DNA from: Dolomedes plantarius
Taxonomy: Eukaryota > Arthropoda > Arachnida > Araneae > Dolomedidae
Direction: 5' to 3'
NCBI GenBank assembly: GCA_907164885.2
Contig: OU015496.1
Coordinates: 183,248,374 to 183,312,373 of the forward strand
DNA length: 64,000 nucleotides
Position 1 is the first letter of the stretch, and each line of letters opens with the position of its first letter. Both the position numbers and the translations under genes were made by a program. Below the pieces are notes generated by a model that saw only the letters and a program-made list of their open reading frames with translations, was not told the origin of the DNA and ran no database searches. Shown one piece after another: positions 59,601 through 63,325 of the stretch.

Positions 59601-59937
59601 CAAACCACGTGTAACACTCGGAAAAACAAAATAACTAACTTAAATCATCGAACGCTGAAATAACTCCTTCACTTTATAAAAAGATCATACGCTTAATTTG
59701 AAGTTTTCTGTATTAAATCTATTGCAATACAATAATATCGCAATTACTATAAGGAAGATATCGTTCACAGAGCAAAGTAAATTTCGTGTATCACACCGAA
59801 TTCAAGTGTATTTTTACCTCTTTTATCTTTAGTTTCTTTCAGCCAAGCCTTCACTCTGTCCTTAGATGCGTGGTTGACAATGAAATCATCGAGAAAATTC
59901 GGGTTGCCGATGATGAATTTCTTCACAGAGTCAGTAG
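5014..59937 (-). CDS. Class I cyclic-nucleotide phosphodiesterase, partial, six visible exons
   Basis: Split gene read on the minus strand: 59937-59818, 57832-57783, 53375-53233, 53119-53033, 17546-17396, 5169-5014. Every internal boundary is GT-AG and the codon phases of all five junctions agree, giving about 236 residues without a stop. The N-terminal exon has a helical segment (VKKFIIGNPNFLDDFI) like the N-terminal segment of PDE10/5/11-type enzymes. A charged linker follows and then the catalytic domain begins, with LCYFLSSMKANYHN, YHNYSHA and ISHDVAHPGVNDNYL, then ILENHH. The YHN and HA histidines and the HD metal pair are present. The usual Asp/Glu four residues into HDxxHxG is Ala. No GAF domain lies between the N-segment and the catalytic part. 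The 3' half of the catalytic domain is not found and presumably lies beyond position 1. Subfamily is uncertain. One 35.5 kb intron contains a complete kinase gene on the other strand. Confidence 0.85.
5800..5971 (-). mobile_element. tRNA-derived SINE, family 1
   Basis: Read on the minus strand it starts GCCGGACGATGGTTGAATCG, carries a box-B-like GGGTTCAAGTCCCAC and ends with the family tail, a TAATTA block, AGCGCTCC and AAACCAAAC. It matches copies at 23960, 44237, 52189 and 63326. The following plus-strand stretch to about 6163 includes CATACCAGG...CCTGGTATG inverted arms and may belong to a composite insertion. Confidence 0.75.
6369..6438. repeat. Possible pogo/Tigger terminal fragment
   Basis: The stretch TTCAACTTATGATGGGTTTA to TTTGGGGATTATCTGTA looks like the 3' inverted-repeat end of a Tigger-type element: a self-resembling GTAACCCCGTCGTTA block and a terminal CTG followed by TA. 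No partner end or transposase was found nearby, so this is a tentative solo end. Confidence 0.35.
9139..9199. repeat. Imperfect 21-bp hairpin, 19-base loop
   Basis: Arms 9139-9159 (TTGGCAAACTGCCCTGGTAAT) and 9179-9199 are inverted with 19 of 21 positions matching. One mismatch is a potential G-U pair in RNA. The size is pre-miRNA-like but could equally be a foldback transposon remnant, especially as another hairpin lies 180 bases away. Confidence 0.6.
9383..9417. repeat. Short hairpin, 15-base arms
   Basis: ACAGAGATGACTTCG and CGAAGTTGTCTCTGT form inverted arms with a central TG/TG mismatch around a five-base loop. The block sits next to AAAAAAGTCTCTTTATACAG, so it may be the subterminal part of a decayed DNA transposon. 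Confidence 0.5.
10384..11450 (+). pseudogene. Mariner-like transposase pseudogene, D-D-38-D spacing
   Basis: The start is placed at MAFLTKQWFEGYIYALS, after a short upstream extension. A helix-turn-helix N-terminal half is followed by a frameshift near 10680, then VTMDESWVYL (first Asp), an in-frame TGA at 10974-10976, HQDKASSHTSK (second Asp) and SPDVSPMDFCAFG (third Asp). I count 38 residues between the second and third Asp, against 34 in the classical mariner and Tc1 layouts. The C-terminus ends at 11448-11450. It is inactive because of the frameshift and the stop. Confidence 0.85.
11490..12330 (+). mobile_element. 5'-truncated Jockey-type LINE, RNase H end
   Basis: Open frame 11490-12311 encodes an RNase H domain: IYTDGS, RSELIAI, LTDSRAS and HVGIDGNERADFLA supply the D-E-D-H set. 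A C-terminal region with CHWCSADMASPAHILNC, a possible zinc-binding CCHC arrangement, follows. Upstream reverse transcriptase is missing, as expected from 5' truncation. The preceding 38 bases are a tandem duplication of a 19-base unit, ATATATTTAAAACTCTGAG. A perfect 12-bp hairpin overlaps the stop codon. It is inserted in the mariner element. Confidence 0.85.
12301..12327 (+). other. Perfect 12-bp hairpin at LINE 3' end
   Basis: AGATTGTCTAGC, loop CTT and GCTAGACAATCT form an uninterrupted stem. It contains the TAG stop of the RNase H frame (12309-12311) and lies about 10 bases before the A-rich end. It could be the RNA structure recognised by the LINE reverse transcriptase. Confidence 0.7.
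12437..13500. other. Non-coding with TA microsatellite
   Basis: No gene is seen. An (AT)n tract of about 72 bases lies at 12965-13036; open frames running through it translate to alternating Ile-Tyr and are artefacts. The remainder is AT-rich intron. Confidence 0.6.
12965..13036. repeat. (AT)n microsatellite
   Basis: Uninterrupted alternating A and T, about 72 bases. Confidence 0.97.
13502..14572 (+). pseudogene. Tc1-type transposase pseudogene, near full length
   Basis: The DDE core is intact: MFSDESMF (first Asp), FMDDNARPHRANIV (second Asp) and AFSPDLNPIEHVWDMLG (Glu), with 34 residues between the second Asp and the Glu, the Tc1 pattern. The N-terminal DNA-binding half is in frame from AQSVISRLWKRF and RYGTGRPRVTT. 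Upstream, codons for GRLECGRTQMEVS lie in another frame before an in-frame TAG, so there is a frameshift near 13640. Two premature stops (TGA 14423-14425 and TAG 14459-14461) interrupt the C-terminus, which otherwise ends HGRHTRY at 14572. Terminal repeats were not found. The copy is inactive. Confidence 0.85.
15758..16697. mobile_element. Non-autonomous hAT element with ATACCGGTAT palindromes
   Basis: It is flanked by a perfect 8-bp duplication AGCAGAAT (15750-15757 and 16698-16705), the hAT signature. Ends are TAGTGACTGTAATACC and the complement of GGTATTGCAATCACTA. The subterminal parts are packed with the palindrome ATACCGGTAT and variants, which are plausible transposase-binding sites or hairpins. 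No transposase is encoded. Confidence 0.85.
16706..17395. other. Non-coding intron
   Basis: I see nothing but AT-rich PDE intron leading to the donor of the YHN exon. Confidence 0.5.
17396..17546 (-). CDS. PDE exon: catalytic core with YHN-HA motif
   Basis: This 151-base exon lies between acceptor TGTCTTTTCAG and donor GTAAGT, with entry phase 2 and exit phase 0. It encodes ELCYFLSSMKANYHN, then YHNYSHALSHAQSMYWIL and ends FSELE. The first His of YHN is the general acid in class I PDEs and the His of HA is a metal ligand; both are present. The LE at the end is followed in the family by the hydrophobic helix that carries HD, which is what the next exon encodes. Confidence 0.88.
17547..18550. 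other. Non-coding intron
   Basis: No gene or recognisable element. Two weakly similar segments containing TTTCAAAATAGC and GCTTT(C/T)AAAATTGAAA-like text occur near 18130 and 18300. Confidence 0.4.
18551..19121 (+). mobile_element. Helitron-like non-autonomous element
   Basis: The 3' end CCGGCTAG at 19114-19121 is followed by T and preceded by a short palindrome GCCCGAGCATAGCCGGGC, as in Helitrons. The 5' end is tentatively the TC at 18551, preceded by A. The interior has a TG-rich stretch and GAAATTTGGCACACGGG, a phrase common in arthropod repeats. No coding capacity. Confidence 0.5.
19122..19729. other. Non-coding intron
   Basis: I see no gene or element in this stretch. Confidence 0.4.
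19730..20140 (+). repeat. Interspersed repeat family R-A, copy 1
   Basis: It starts ACCATGTTTTTATTAACTCG, includes GTCCAGTACAAATCTTGC and AACTTCCCGACTAGCTAGAC, and ends with TATGATTCAACAGAAAATTT and TATAAAAAGTTCTTTTTATC. Copy 2 at 29975-30480 has the same ends but a different middle. The class is undetermined. Confidence 0.7.
20141..21756. other. Non-coding, upstream of kinase gene
   Basis: AT-rich and without conserved motifs. It is the 5' flank of the kinase gene and intron of the PDE gene. Confidence 0.4.
21757..21764 (+). promoter_or_regulatory. Candidate TATA box of kinase gene
   Basis: TATATAAG lies 45 bases before the kinase ATG. Transcription starting 25-32 bases downstream would give a leader of only about 12-20 bases. 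The position is suggestive, but the region is AT-rich. Confidence 0.35.
21802..21911 (+). CDS. Kinase exon 1
   Basis: Starts at ATG 21802 (AAAAAATGAG context) and encodes MSKSPLWSDADTDMTDEELA followed by a short helix-prone stretch. It ends inside an Arg codon before donor GTGAGC. The N-terminal 37 residues are acidic and precede the kinase domain. Confidence 0.8.
21802..46730 (+). CDS. Divergent serine/threonine protein kinase, seven exons, 493 residues
   Basis: Exons 21802-21911, 26715-26939, 29140-29341, 35235-35691, 39797-39925, 43431-43514 and 46456-46730 join in phase at all six GT-AG junctions, giving 1482 bases with one terminal stop. Kinase domain about residues 38-315: glycine loop AQGGYGWV (43-50), LAIK with ATP-anchoring Lys65, a Glu74 nine residues before HPNIL, catalytic loop HLDLKLDN (150-157, Asp152, Lys154, Asn157), metal motif DFS (170-172), PPE (203-205), DLWQYG (219-224) and Arg301. 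The catalytic residues are present, so activity is likely. HRD is HLD (a non-RD kinase), DFG is DFS and the first loop glycine is Ala. Residues 332-493 form an acidic then Lys/Ser-rich tail ending KKIKKKKKSGSSSTDSK, with an RRES basophilic site. No family could be assigned. The gene is nested antisense in the PDE gene. Confidence 0.87.
22211..22925. mobile_element. Non-autonomous hAT element, 715 bp
   Basis: Flanked by an 8-bp duplication TTCCTCAT (22203-22210 and 22926-22933). The ends are CAGGGCCCGACTTAGCC on the left and the complement of CAGAGCCTGACTAAGGC on the right, followed inward by GGGGCCCGGGGCAA on both sides. It has no transposase. Short open frames in it are artefacts. Confidence 0.88.
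23104..23420. mobile_element. MITE with GACTGACTTGTAAC ends
   Basis: The two ends carry inverted copies of GACTGACTTGTAAC with flanking ATCTA, and subterminal TGTAATGTA motifs occur on both sides. About 317 bp and non-coding. Target duplication was not resolved, so the superfamily is open (hAT is likely). Confidence 0.6.
23811..23857. repeat. (AT)n microsatellite
   Basis: About 47 bases of alternating T and A in kinase intron 1. Confidence 0.95.
23960..24131 (+). mobile_element. tRNA-derived SINE, family 1
   Basis: Degraded copy: CCGGAATTATGGCCGAAAGG head, GGCTAGGACGCTATTCGG, AGTAGGTCCCGGTCTAATTA, then GACCGTGGCGCTCCAAAATC. The box-B region is mutated. It has the same order of blocks as the copy at 52189. 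Confidence 0.8.
25419..25935 (+). pseudogene. BEL/Pao retrotransposon integrase fragment
   Basis: A zinc-binding-like CVICFKSR segment and GLDLCGPY (first catalytic Asp) lie in one frame. YTDNATNFVGSN (second Asp) and PPRSPHFGGHWEAK (Glu) continue in another, so there is a frameshift near 25670. This order and spacing match integrases of the BEL/Pao LTR retrotransposons. LTRs and other pol domains are absent, so this is an isolated fossil in kinase intron 1. Confidence 0.85.
26715..26939 (+). CDS. Kinase exon 2: N-lobe
   Basis: Acceptor TAATCTTTCAG; donor GTTAGT after a split Met codon. It encodes the glycine loop, the LAIK lysine and the alphaC region ending HPNILPLLEH, then FIMPAMRKDLW. 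In-frame translation past the donor is intronic. Confidence 0.85.
27895..28260. repeat. Duplicated block, copy 1 (pair with 31459-31995)
   Basis: Shares ACGTAATTAATGGAAATAAA, AACATGCTTAGTAATTATGT and ATGTATATTATATGTATTAT with the second copy. This copy lacks the hAT MITE found in copy 2. Confidence 0.75.
28517..28782 (+). mobile_element. tRNA-derived SINE, family 2
   Basis: Flanked by a perfect 16-bp duplication AAATAAATACATAATC (28501-28516 and 28783-28798). The head has a box-A-like CAGTGGTACAGCGCGCTGG and a box-B-like GATCGAATCC. The tail is A-rich with repeated AATA. The family differs from the GCCGGACGATGG SINEs. Confidence 0.88.
29140..29341 (+). CDS. Kinase exon 3: catalytic loop
   Basis: Acceptor TTTTTTCCTAG; donor GTCAGT. 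It encodes FGQCRIWLRDVATALDYLH, HLDLKLDNVFL and LGDFSLLSD. It enters by completing a Met codon and leaves in phase 0. Base composition is clearly more GC-rich than the surrounding intron. Confidence 0.88.
29550..29843. mobile_element. Inverted-repeat MITE, 294 bp
   Basis: Arms of about 31 bp at 29550-29580 and 29813-29843 are near-perfect inverted copies; the core CAGAGTTCTCTGCCTG is exact. The interior is G-rich and non-coding, and the long open frames across it on both strands are artefacts of this composition. Target duplication is not clear, so the class is open. Confidence 0.6.
29975..30480 (+). repeat. Interspersed repeat family R-A, copy 2
   Basis: Same ends as copy 1 (GTTTTTATTAACTCGCTTTC to TATAAAAAGTTCTTTTTATC) with a different middle of about 200-300 bases, which suggests a composite or recombined family. 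Confidence 0.7.
30624..31184. mobile_element. TTAA-flanked MITE, copy 2
   Basis: 561 bp between TTAA at 30624-30627 and 31181-31184. Ends are GGCTGCTATGTACTAA and TTAGTACATAGCAGCC, here perfect inverted repeats of 16 bp. The interior matches copy 1 at 765-1333, including CATTGGATTCGCTCACCTCA. Non-coding. Confidence 0.88.
31459..31995. repeat. Duplicated block, copy 2, interrupted by hAT MITE
   Basis: Matches 27895-28260 in the same orientation. The 206 bp MITE at 31746-31951 lies in this copy only. Confidence 0.75.
31746..31951. mobile_element. hAT MITE, 206 bp
   Basis: 8-bp duplication TTTATGCA at 31738-31745 and 31952-31959. The ends CAGGGCCTTTTTATCG and TAATCAGGCCCTG share the CAGGGCC start with the hAT element at 22211, so they may be related. 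The GGGGCCCCC-rich interior is non-coding. Confidence 0.88.
33078..33796. mobile_element. TTAA-flanked element, 719 bp
   Basis: TTAA at 33078-33081 and 33793-33796, with inverted ends GGGAACAGTGGACCTTCAAA and TTTGAAAGTCCACTGTCCTC. TTAA duplication points to piggyBac-type transposition. The interior is AT-rich with no coding potential. Confidence 0.75.
33848..35139. mobile_element. TTAA-flanked element, 1292 bp
   Basis: TTAA at 33848-33851 and 35136-35139, with short inverted ends GGGAGACC and GGTCTCCC. It lies 51 bases after the previous TTAA element. The terminal GGG(A)-rich start is similar, so the two may be distant relatives. Non-coding and T-rich. It ends 95 bases before kinase exon 4. 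Confidence 0.65.
35235..35691 (+). CDS. Kinase exon 4: C-lobe
   Basis: The largest exon (457 bases), acceptor CTCTATTTTTAG, donor GTAAGG. It encodes the activation segment to GAPPEAI, then KADLWQYGILAVDLL and CLEPDERMSAEKAK (conserved Arg301), and ends PREFTLPKLIV. Reading through the donor adds 43 unrelated residues before a stop, which would give a shorter isoform if the intron were retained. Confidence 0.88.
37285..37510. repeat. Interspersed repeat, copy 2 (pair with 3068-3275)
   Basis: Similar blocks in the same order as at 3068-3275 (CATGGAAATGAACAA, GTATTTCAC, GGCTGCATTCCAAA). Class unknown. Confidence 0.5.
37898..38063 (+). mobile_element. Short retroposon with CAA-rich tail
   Basis: Flanked by an 11-bp duplication ACTATTTGCTG (37887-37897 and 38064-38074) and ending in AACAACAATAACAACA. 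The body is GC-richer than its surroundings, so it is probably a SINE or the truncated 3' end of a LINE. No pol III boxes were recognised. Confidence 0.7.
38310..38400. repeat. TATATG minisatellite
   Basis: Alternating units CTATATATGTT and CTATATATGT, about eight copies. The array resumes after the Helitron (39128-39155). Confidence 0.85.
38401..39127 (-). mobile_element. Non-autonomous Helitron, 727 bp
   Basis: On the minus strand it begins TCTATATATATAAAACAG at 39127, preceded by A, and ends CAGCTAG at 38401, followed by T. A GC-rich palindrome (CCGTAGCGAAGCGCGGG) precedes the end. A TC start, CTRR end, 3' hairpin and A-T insertion site together define a Helitron. An internal (ATCT)n/(AT)n tract lies at 38535-38601. 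No Rep/helicase. Confidence 0.85.
39797..39925 (+). CDS. Kinase exon 5: acidic tail segment
   Basis: Acceptor TTGTTTATAG, donor GTTGGT. It encodes HLPEPKPLPIEEMKDPSLTV and QKEEKEDALPDTPSI, a proline- and glutamate-rich segment directly after the kinase domain. Phase 1 at both ends. Confidence 0.75.
39926..43430 (+). other. Kinase intron 5
   Basis: 3.5 kb. It contains the inverted-repeat element at 42871-43123 and a 20-base tandem duplication near 41305-41345. No other element is recognised. Confidence 0.7.
42871..43123. mobile_element. MITE with GTGGTGTAGGATCAAA ends
   Basis: Inverted ends of about 28 bp: GTGGTGTAGGATCAAAACTA on the left, and the complement of GTGGTGTAGGATCAAATCTA on the right, continuing to AATCTC. 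The 253 bp contain no open frame of note. Target duplication is unclear. Confidence 0.7.
43431..43514 (+). CDS. Kinase exon 6: basic segment
   Basis: 84 bases, acceptor CTTCCTTTTGCAG, donor GTATTT. It encodes LDVMKRKMKKMQKEKMF and then RRESIAAEA. A basic amphipathic stretch and a consensus basophilic phosphorylation site (RRxS). Phase 1 in and out. Confidence 0.75.
44237..44400 (+). mobile_element. tRNA-derived SINE, family 1
   Basis: CCGGACGATGGCCGAATG head, box-B-like GGGTTCGAGTCCTCC, then GTAGGTCCGGATTCGATTTA and CAAATAACCAACAAACA end. An internal deletion of the GGCTAGGGCG region distinguishes it from other copies. Confidence 0.8.
44676..44807. repeat. Direct repeat of 30 bp, 102 bp apart
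   Basis: ATCACTCAACTAAATTTTTC through CTACGTTGGGT occurs at 44676-44705 and again at 44778-44807, identical in both. It may be a local duplication. Confidence 0.9.
46456..46730 (+). CDS. Kinase exon 7: C-terminal tail and stop
   Basis: Acceptor GTAATAACAG. It encodes a Lys/Ser/Pro-rich tail, including EITSEEEGSD (a possible CK2-type acidic site) and the lysine run KKIKKKKKSG, then stop TAG at 46728-46730. The lysine run could act as a nuclear localisation signal; that is inference. Confidence 0.8.
46887..47074 (+). terminator. Candidate polyadenylation signals of kinase gene
   Basis: AATAAA occurs at 46887-46892 and 47069-47074, 157 and 339 bases after the stop codon. Such hexamers are common in AT-rich DNA, so these are candidates only. 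Confidence 0.35.
47075..48238. other. Non-coding
   Basis: No gene or element recognised between the kinase 3' end and the second Tigger. Confidence 0.4.
48416..48733. mobile_element. hAT MITE, 318 bp
   Basis: 8-bp duplication GTCTAAAC at 48408-48415 and 48734-48741. Inverted ends CAGTGATTCTCAACC and GGTTGAGAATCACTG are exact. Subterminal GTGTGCCGCCAAA motifs are repeated on both sides. Non-coding. Confidence 0.92.
48834..49031 (+). pseudogene. Tigger transposase C-terminal remnant
   Basis: NVSDESEGEADGDGG and VSHSDEAAVFDVALSYVEQN are the acidic C-terminal tail of pogo/Tigger transposases. The catalytic domain is absent. Confidence 0.75.
49224..51195 (+). pseudogene. Jockey-clade LINE ORF1 and start of ORF2, degraded
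   Basis: A gag-like region with ERPRKILIRGLPATTDRKDI, the RNA-recognition-like block of Jockey ORF1, is followed by a zinc-knuckle region (CSGSHQARLCP, ICANCGGNHPANFTGC). An in-frame TGA lies near 49758, and a 25-bp duplication at about 50139-50180 (ACTATCTAAAAGTCAAA repeated) shifts the frame. Near 51110 TWNIAYCSGATSISP resembles the start of an AP-type endonuclease (ORF2), after which the element stops. The rest of ORF2 is missing. Inactive. Confidence 0.7.
51269..52188. other. Non-coding intron
   Basis: I see no gene or element between the Tigger and the SINE. Confidence 0.4.
52189..52371 (+). mobile_element. tRNA-derived SINE, family 1 (best preserved)
   Basis: Flanked by a 12-bp duplication TCTTCTTAATAA (52175-52186 and 52374-52385). 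Head GCCGGACGATGGTTGAATGG, box A region GGCTAGGGCGCTGG, box B GGGTTCGAGTCTC, then AGTAGGTCTCGGTCTAATTA and end AGCGCTCCAAACCAAACC. Confidence 0.92.
52386..53032. other. Non-coding start of giant PDE intron
   Basis: Nothing recognised; AT-rich sequence directly after the PDE donor at 53032. Confidence 0.4.
53033..53119 (-). CDS. PDE exon: start of catalytic domain
   Basis: This 87-base exon has acceptor CTATCTTTAAG and donor GTAAGT, with entry phase 2 and exit phase 2. It encodes HLFPYTEISSDDINKVFILM and then AYKLFGKH with a split Ala codon. The first base of the exon at 17546 completes that codon and the reading continues as FPMPELCYFL. This reproduces the usual run into the PDE catalytic core, where a helix ending in a short L-F segment precedes the L-x-x-F helix. 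Confidence 0.8.
53233..53375 (-). CDS. PDE exon: linker to catalytic domain
   Basis: This 143-base exon follows a strong polypyrimidine acceptor (CCTTTTTTTACAG) and ends at donor GTAAGG. It enters in phase 0 and leaves in phase 2. It encodes LMERSFRHRQLLLITRSRFL and continues through RDELRELIERPYSDDYETEI, an arginine-rich stretch followed by an acidic one. It is separated from the next exon by an intron of only 113 bases. The segment is not recognised by itself. Its place in the gene rests on phase and on the next exon. Confidence 0.75.
53775..54463 (+). mobile_element. 5'-truncated Tc1 element
   Basis: The right end, ATGACAGAGTG followed by TA at 54464-54465, is a typical Tc1 terminus. The transposase C-terminal half (53810-54306) is uninterrupted: TVWGDICW, QQDNARPHTARLSQQ (second Asp), SPDLWPIEHVWDVLG (Glu), ending FITARGGFTTY and a stop. 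The left half, including the first Asp, is replaced by a short pogo-end-like CAGTAAAACCTCGTTTATCC after a CATA microsatellite. Confidence 0.8.
54464..57782. other. Non-coding PDE intron
   Basis: 3.3 kb with no conserved exon or element found. A 99-codon open frame at 56149-56448 has no recognisable motif and is not called. Confidence 0.4.
57783..57832 (-). CDS. PDE exon: 50-base charged linker
   Basis: This micro-exon lies between acceptor TTTTATCTAG and donor GTATGTAT. Entry phase 1 and exit phase 0 match both neighbours. It encodes REDSKRKESDPDFTAE after a split Glu codon. The composition is highly charged and probably forms a flexible linker. The evidence is splice sites and phase only, since the peptide is too short to identify by itself. 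Confidence 0.65.
58473..58870 (+). mobile_element. SINE-like, tRNA-related head (family 3)
   Basis: Box-A-like TATAGTGGTCAGTACTGG and box-B-like CTTTCGAACCGAATCC are spaced as in a tRNA. They are followed by a GC-richer body than the surroundings (for example GTCGAGAGCCGACACTAAAT and GGGCCCAACCGGGACGCC). The 3' limit is guessed and no duplication was resolved. Confidence 0.45.
58871..59817. other. Non-coding PDE intron
   Basis: Two related segments near 59300-59420 and 59540-59660 share text such as CGCATC(C/A)A, TTTAAATGGT and TGTAACACTCG, so they are a diverged local duplication about 245 bases apart. No gene. Confidence 0.5.
59818..59937 (-). CDS. PDE exon: N-terminal helical segment
   Basis: This 120-base exon follows the acceptor TTCTCATTGTAG and ends before donor GTAAAA. 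It enters and leaves in phase 1. It encodes TDSVKKFIIGNPNFLDDFIV and continues to VKAWLKETKDKR. The pattern V-x-x-F/Y-x-x-x-(N/H)P-x-x-L-D-x-F followed by V-x-x-WL matches the N-terminal segment known from PDE10A and its relatives. It has no internal start codon, so translation must begin upstream. Confidence 0.7.
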
Positions 59938-59962
59938 CTACAATGAGAACGTTTAAAATTGC

Positions 59963-59963
<1 letters not shown>

Positions 59964-60010
<47 letters not shown>
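59964..60010. repeat. (TA)n microsatellite
   Basis: About 47 bases next to the first visible PDE exon. A minus-strand open frame runs through it only because TATA repeats lack stops. Confidence 0.95.
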
Positions 60011-60015
<5 letters not shown>

Positions 60016-60040
60016 TATTTTTTAATTTATTCGCATTTAC

Positions 60041-60082
60041 AGAACATGCTAATTTGTTGATACGCTGCCTTTCCTTTTTATA
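60041..60082 (-). promoter_or_regulatory. Possible PDE promoter and tiny first exon
   Basis: Minus-strand TATAAAAAGG at 60082-60073 is a good TATA box. An ATG at 60047 followed by TTC T and donor GTAAAT (60040) would join in phase 1 to the exon at 59937, giving MFSTDSVKKF. This fits phase and spacing but rests on very short signals. Confidence 0.25.
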
Positions 60083-60849
60083 GCGCAACCAAAAACGAAA
60101 CACTGTATTGGTTGCACTTGGACTGCTGCACTGTGATATCATTTTAAGTTGCTTTTAGTTTCTTTTGTGGTGCTGCTTTACTATCCCGTATTAATATCAT
60201 CATACATTTTTGTCCCATTGTGTTCTCGTTGTTTTCCTTTTATTTTTGTTATTCATTAAGGATCATTCCATGAGATTTCATTTTTATCTGTATGACAGCT
60301 CACATAAAACTTTTAAATCTCTACATCAATGGTTCTTTGGTCTTAGTAGTCAATTACAGTTTTAGACTTTCAGGAGGTATGCGAACATCTGTCAGTAAAA
60401 AATTAGCAAAATGAAAGAGAACCAAGCGCGGCAAGAAGTTTTCACCTTTGGTTATACCTCAAAACTTACCTAACTGTTATTTTCATATCGGAAGCATAAT
60501 TAATTGCATTATCTAACTTAGATTAATATTTACGAATTCCTCCAAAAAATGTTACCCACAAACTAAATTTTGTGCTACAAACTCCTTTAAAAATGGCAGC
60601 TTGAGTACAAAAGAAGAGAAAGCTGTGTAAAACCGTGCAGGACAGAAAGCAAAGAAGTGTGTACCCCTTGGCGTGGTTTGGCGAAGTTTTTAAAAATTCG
60701 TCAAAATCACACTAAAAGACAACGGTTATTAGACAACGGTTATTACAGAAAAGTTCATATGCTGGAGGATGTTGAAATCATTACAGAATGGGGCCTTTGT
60801 AAAGTAGTAATAAAAATTAACTCAGAAGTGCATTGCCTCTATGTTCACC
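60083..60849. other. Non-coding
   Basis: 5' flank of the PDE gene. Nothing recognised. Confidence 0.4.
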
Positions 60850-61500
60850 CATAAATTCGATAGAACCTATGCTAACTGCAATATTAAAATTGGTTCCATC
60901 ATCATTCCTTGGTCAGACACTGTTTTATAAATCTTTCTTAAGACCCTTACTTACGTATGCTGGGCCAGTTTGGCTGTATGCAGCGGATTCCAACATTAAA
61001 ATTCTGGCTATTGCTCAAAACATGACTATTCGACAAATCACTAACTCCCCATGGTATTTTCGTAATGTTTACATTTATAGGGAGATAAAACTCCCCACTA
61101 TTCAAAATTATCTTCAAAATCTTGCTATTAACTTCCATAAAGATTTACCAAATGATCTTATTAAAAATCTTGCCGATTACGACCCTGCTTACCCAGCAAA
61201 CAAAAAACGGCCCTGTGCCATTCTTGCTCGTGACTTTTAATTGTTTGTCTTGTTCTTTGTTCGATTTGTCTTTTTCCCCCATGTTTTACCTTTACTTGTA
61301 CTATCGAAGCTTTTTGTTTTCCCCACTTTCTATTTTCCTTCCTACTTTCGTTTTTTACTGATCACTGAAATCTCATGCATTGCTAAATCATCCTGGAGTG
61401 GAGGGCCCAGCCCATGTACTGTAGTTACCACTACTCTTCCTGAAGCTCCTGAAGTTTGTATTTAACGGATTTAGCTTCAGTGACATAGATGCCAAGTGTT
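60850..61500 (+). mobile_element. Jockey-clade LINE fragment, ORF2 C-terminal part
   Basis: The frame 60833-61240 encodes LFYKSFLRPLLTYAGPVWLY, IAQNMTIRQITNSPWYFRNV and YREIKLPTIQNYL, the segment that follows the reverse transcriptase domain in Jockey-type ORF2. It ends with a stop at 61238-61240. A T-rich stretch to about 61500 may be its 3' UTR. Reverse transcriptase and endonuclease are missing. Confidence 0.75.
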
Positions 61501-63325
61501 TAATACTGTCAGCCTAAAATTAACTTTCGACTGATTTTTTTTTTTATACTGCTTGTTTTCGTTTTATTGTTTGCATTACAATAACCTGTTCTTTAGTTAT
61601 AATTATGAGGAAATAATGTCATTTGAGATTTATCTTAATTATTTATGATCTTTAAACTGTATAAAACTGACAGTATATTCTGCATATACACGTTATTTAT
61701 TATAATTAACTCACGAAACACAGTTTATATAAAAAGCGGACTGTACACGAATTTCACACACAAATATTTATTTTAAACATAGCACTGAGCTTAGCGAACT
61801 CTCTGGCCGCTATTACTCCACACACCTTCCAGGTCGGCGTGGGGTAACGCTAACAGCCACACCACACTTGGGTTGCGGCGTACGTGAATTTAGCCCGCAT
61901 GAGTTGGGGCCTTAACACACGTAATTTTTTTGTCCACTATGTTGCCGTCACCGCCGTTTTTTAGTGTGATTTTAGCGAATTTTGAAAACTTTGCCAAACA
62001 GCGCCAAGGGGTACCTGCTTCTTTACCTAAACCGAATTATGTAGCAAAACTGTATATTTCCCTTTAAAAATTTAACATTGAAATATCCGCTTATCTGCAA
62101 AAACTGTGGTTATCTGAAAAGGCTTTTTTGCATTTTACAAAATGTCAGTAGGTTAGGATAGTTTTGAAAACTCATCGCTTTATTTGTATTCATATAAATG
62201 TAGTAACATCAGTGAAAATAACTATAACATATAAGATCATTTCAAATAGAGCTTGGGAATTAAAAAAAACTACACAGCGAATTTTATCAAAAATTTAACG
62301 AGTTAATTTACATTTACTCCTTATATGAGCCATTCACAAGCCAAATCGGTTGTCTACTTTTTGAAATTTCTGAAATTTGAGTGTCGAAGCACTTGATTGA
62401 CTCCTAATTTTTTACATTCGTAATAAATTTCCCAAATTATAAGTATTAACACCACTCAATGACAAATTTTTTTGGGGGTAATCGAATAATAAGTAACTCT
62501 TTTCAGAAGCCAATCCAGATAAGTCCATGCTCTAATGTAAACCATTGTAGTAATGCAATTCAAACACAGAAGAAAGTATTCGATGATAACCGTAAATCGT
62601 TTAGTGTTTCATCACAAAAAAGGGAAATAAATTAGTCAGTTACAGTTTAACAGTTGCAGAAGTAAGTACTTGGGAATTATTAAACAATTACTTTGTTTTT
62701 TTTTTCTCTAGTAAAAAAAGCAATTTGAAGACTGAATTGGATGTTATTTTTTTTTCCTCTGACAAATCCCTTAGTCACGCAAAAATTGTAATAATAATGA
62801 TTACTCCAAGGACATTCTATCTTATATGTCGTCAGATAAAAGTTAGATCTGCAATAATACATTCTACAATGTTTATTTGAACTTATATTTTCAGAGGAAT
62901 TTTAAAAAAAAATCATTTTATCACATTTCTCCTCTTTTTGTTTTATGGATGTAACCGATTTGGCAAATGAGCGTTTCATATATAGCATACTTTCTTGTGA
63001 AATTTCAATATAACTTTTGCGTAATAACATGCGTAGCATTGAGATGCATCGCACAAGGTAAGATGTATTATGTGAGAAACTACTTTTAGCGTTAGATGTT
63101 TATATTTTGAACAGTCATTTCTAAATAACTGAAGTTATTATAAAAATATATTGATTGATGTATTATGCTTTAAATAAAACTTTTTTAGTTTTGCATTATC
63201 ATCTCGAGTCGATTATCACGTTGGCCATCACCAAGTCGTCGCCAACTGTTTACTTTGTCCGATTTCTTTACGCTGTGTGAGACGTCACAGGTTACTATTT
63301 CATACCATACTACAAGCCTGAATAT
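61501..63325. other. Non-coding
   Basis: No gene seen. 61741-62130 is more GC-rich and ends with text like CCGCTTATCTGCAAAAAC, possibly the end of a decayed pogo element, but no boundary could be set. Confidence 0.4.

Noticed and set aside
59765..60142. Single uninterrupted minus-strand frame of 125 codons
   Set aside because: Only the 59818-59937 part is conserved; the rest runs through a TA microsatellite and past a good donor site.
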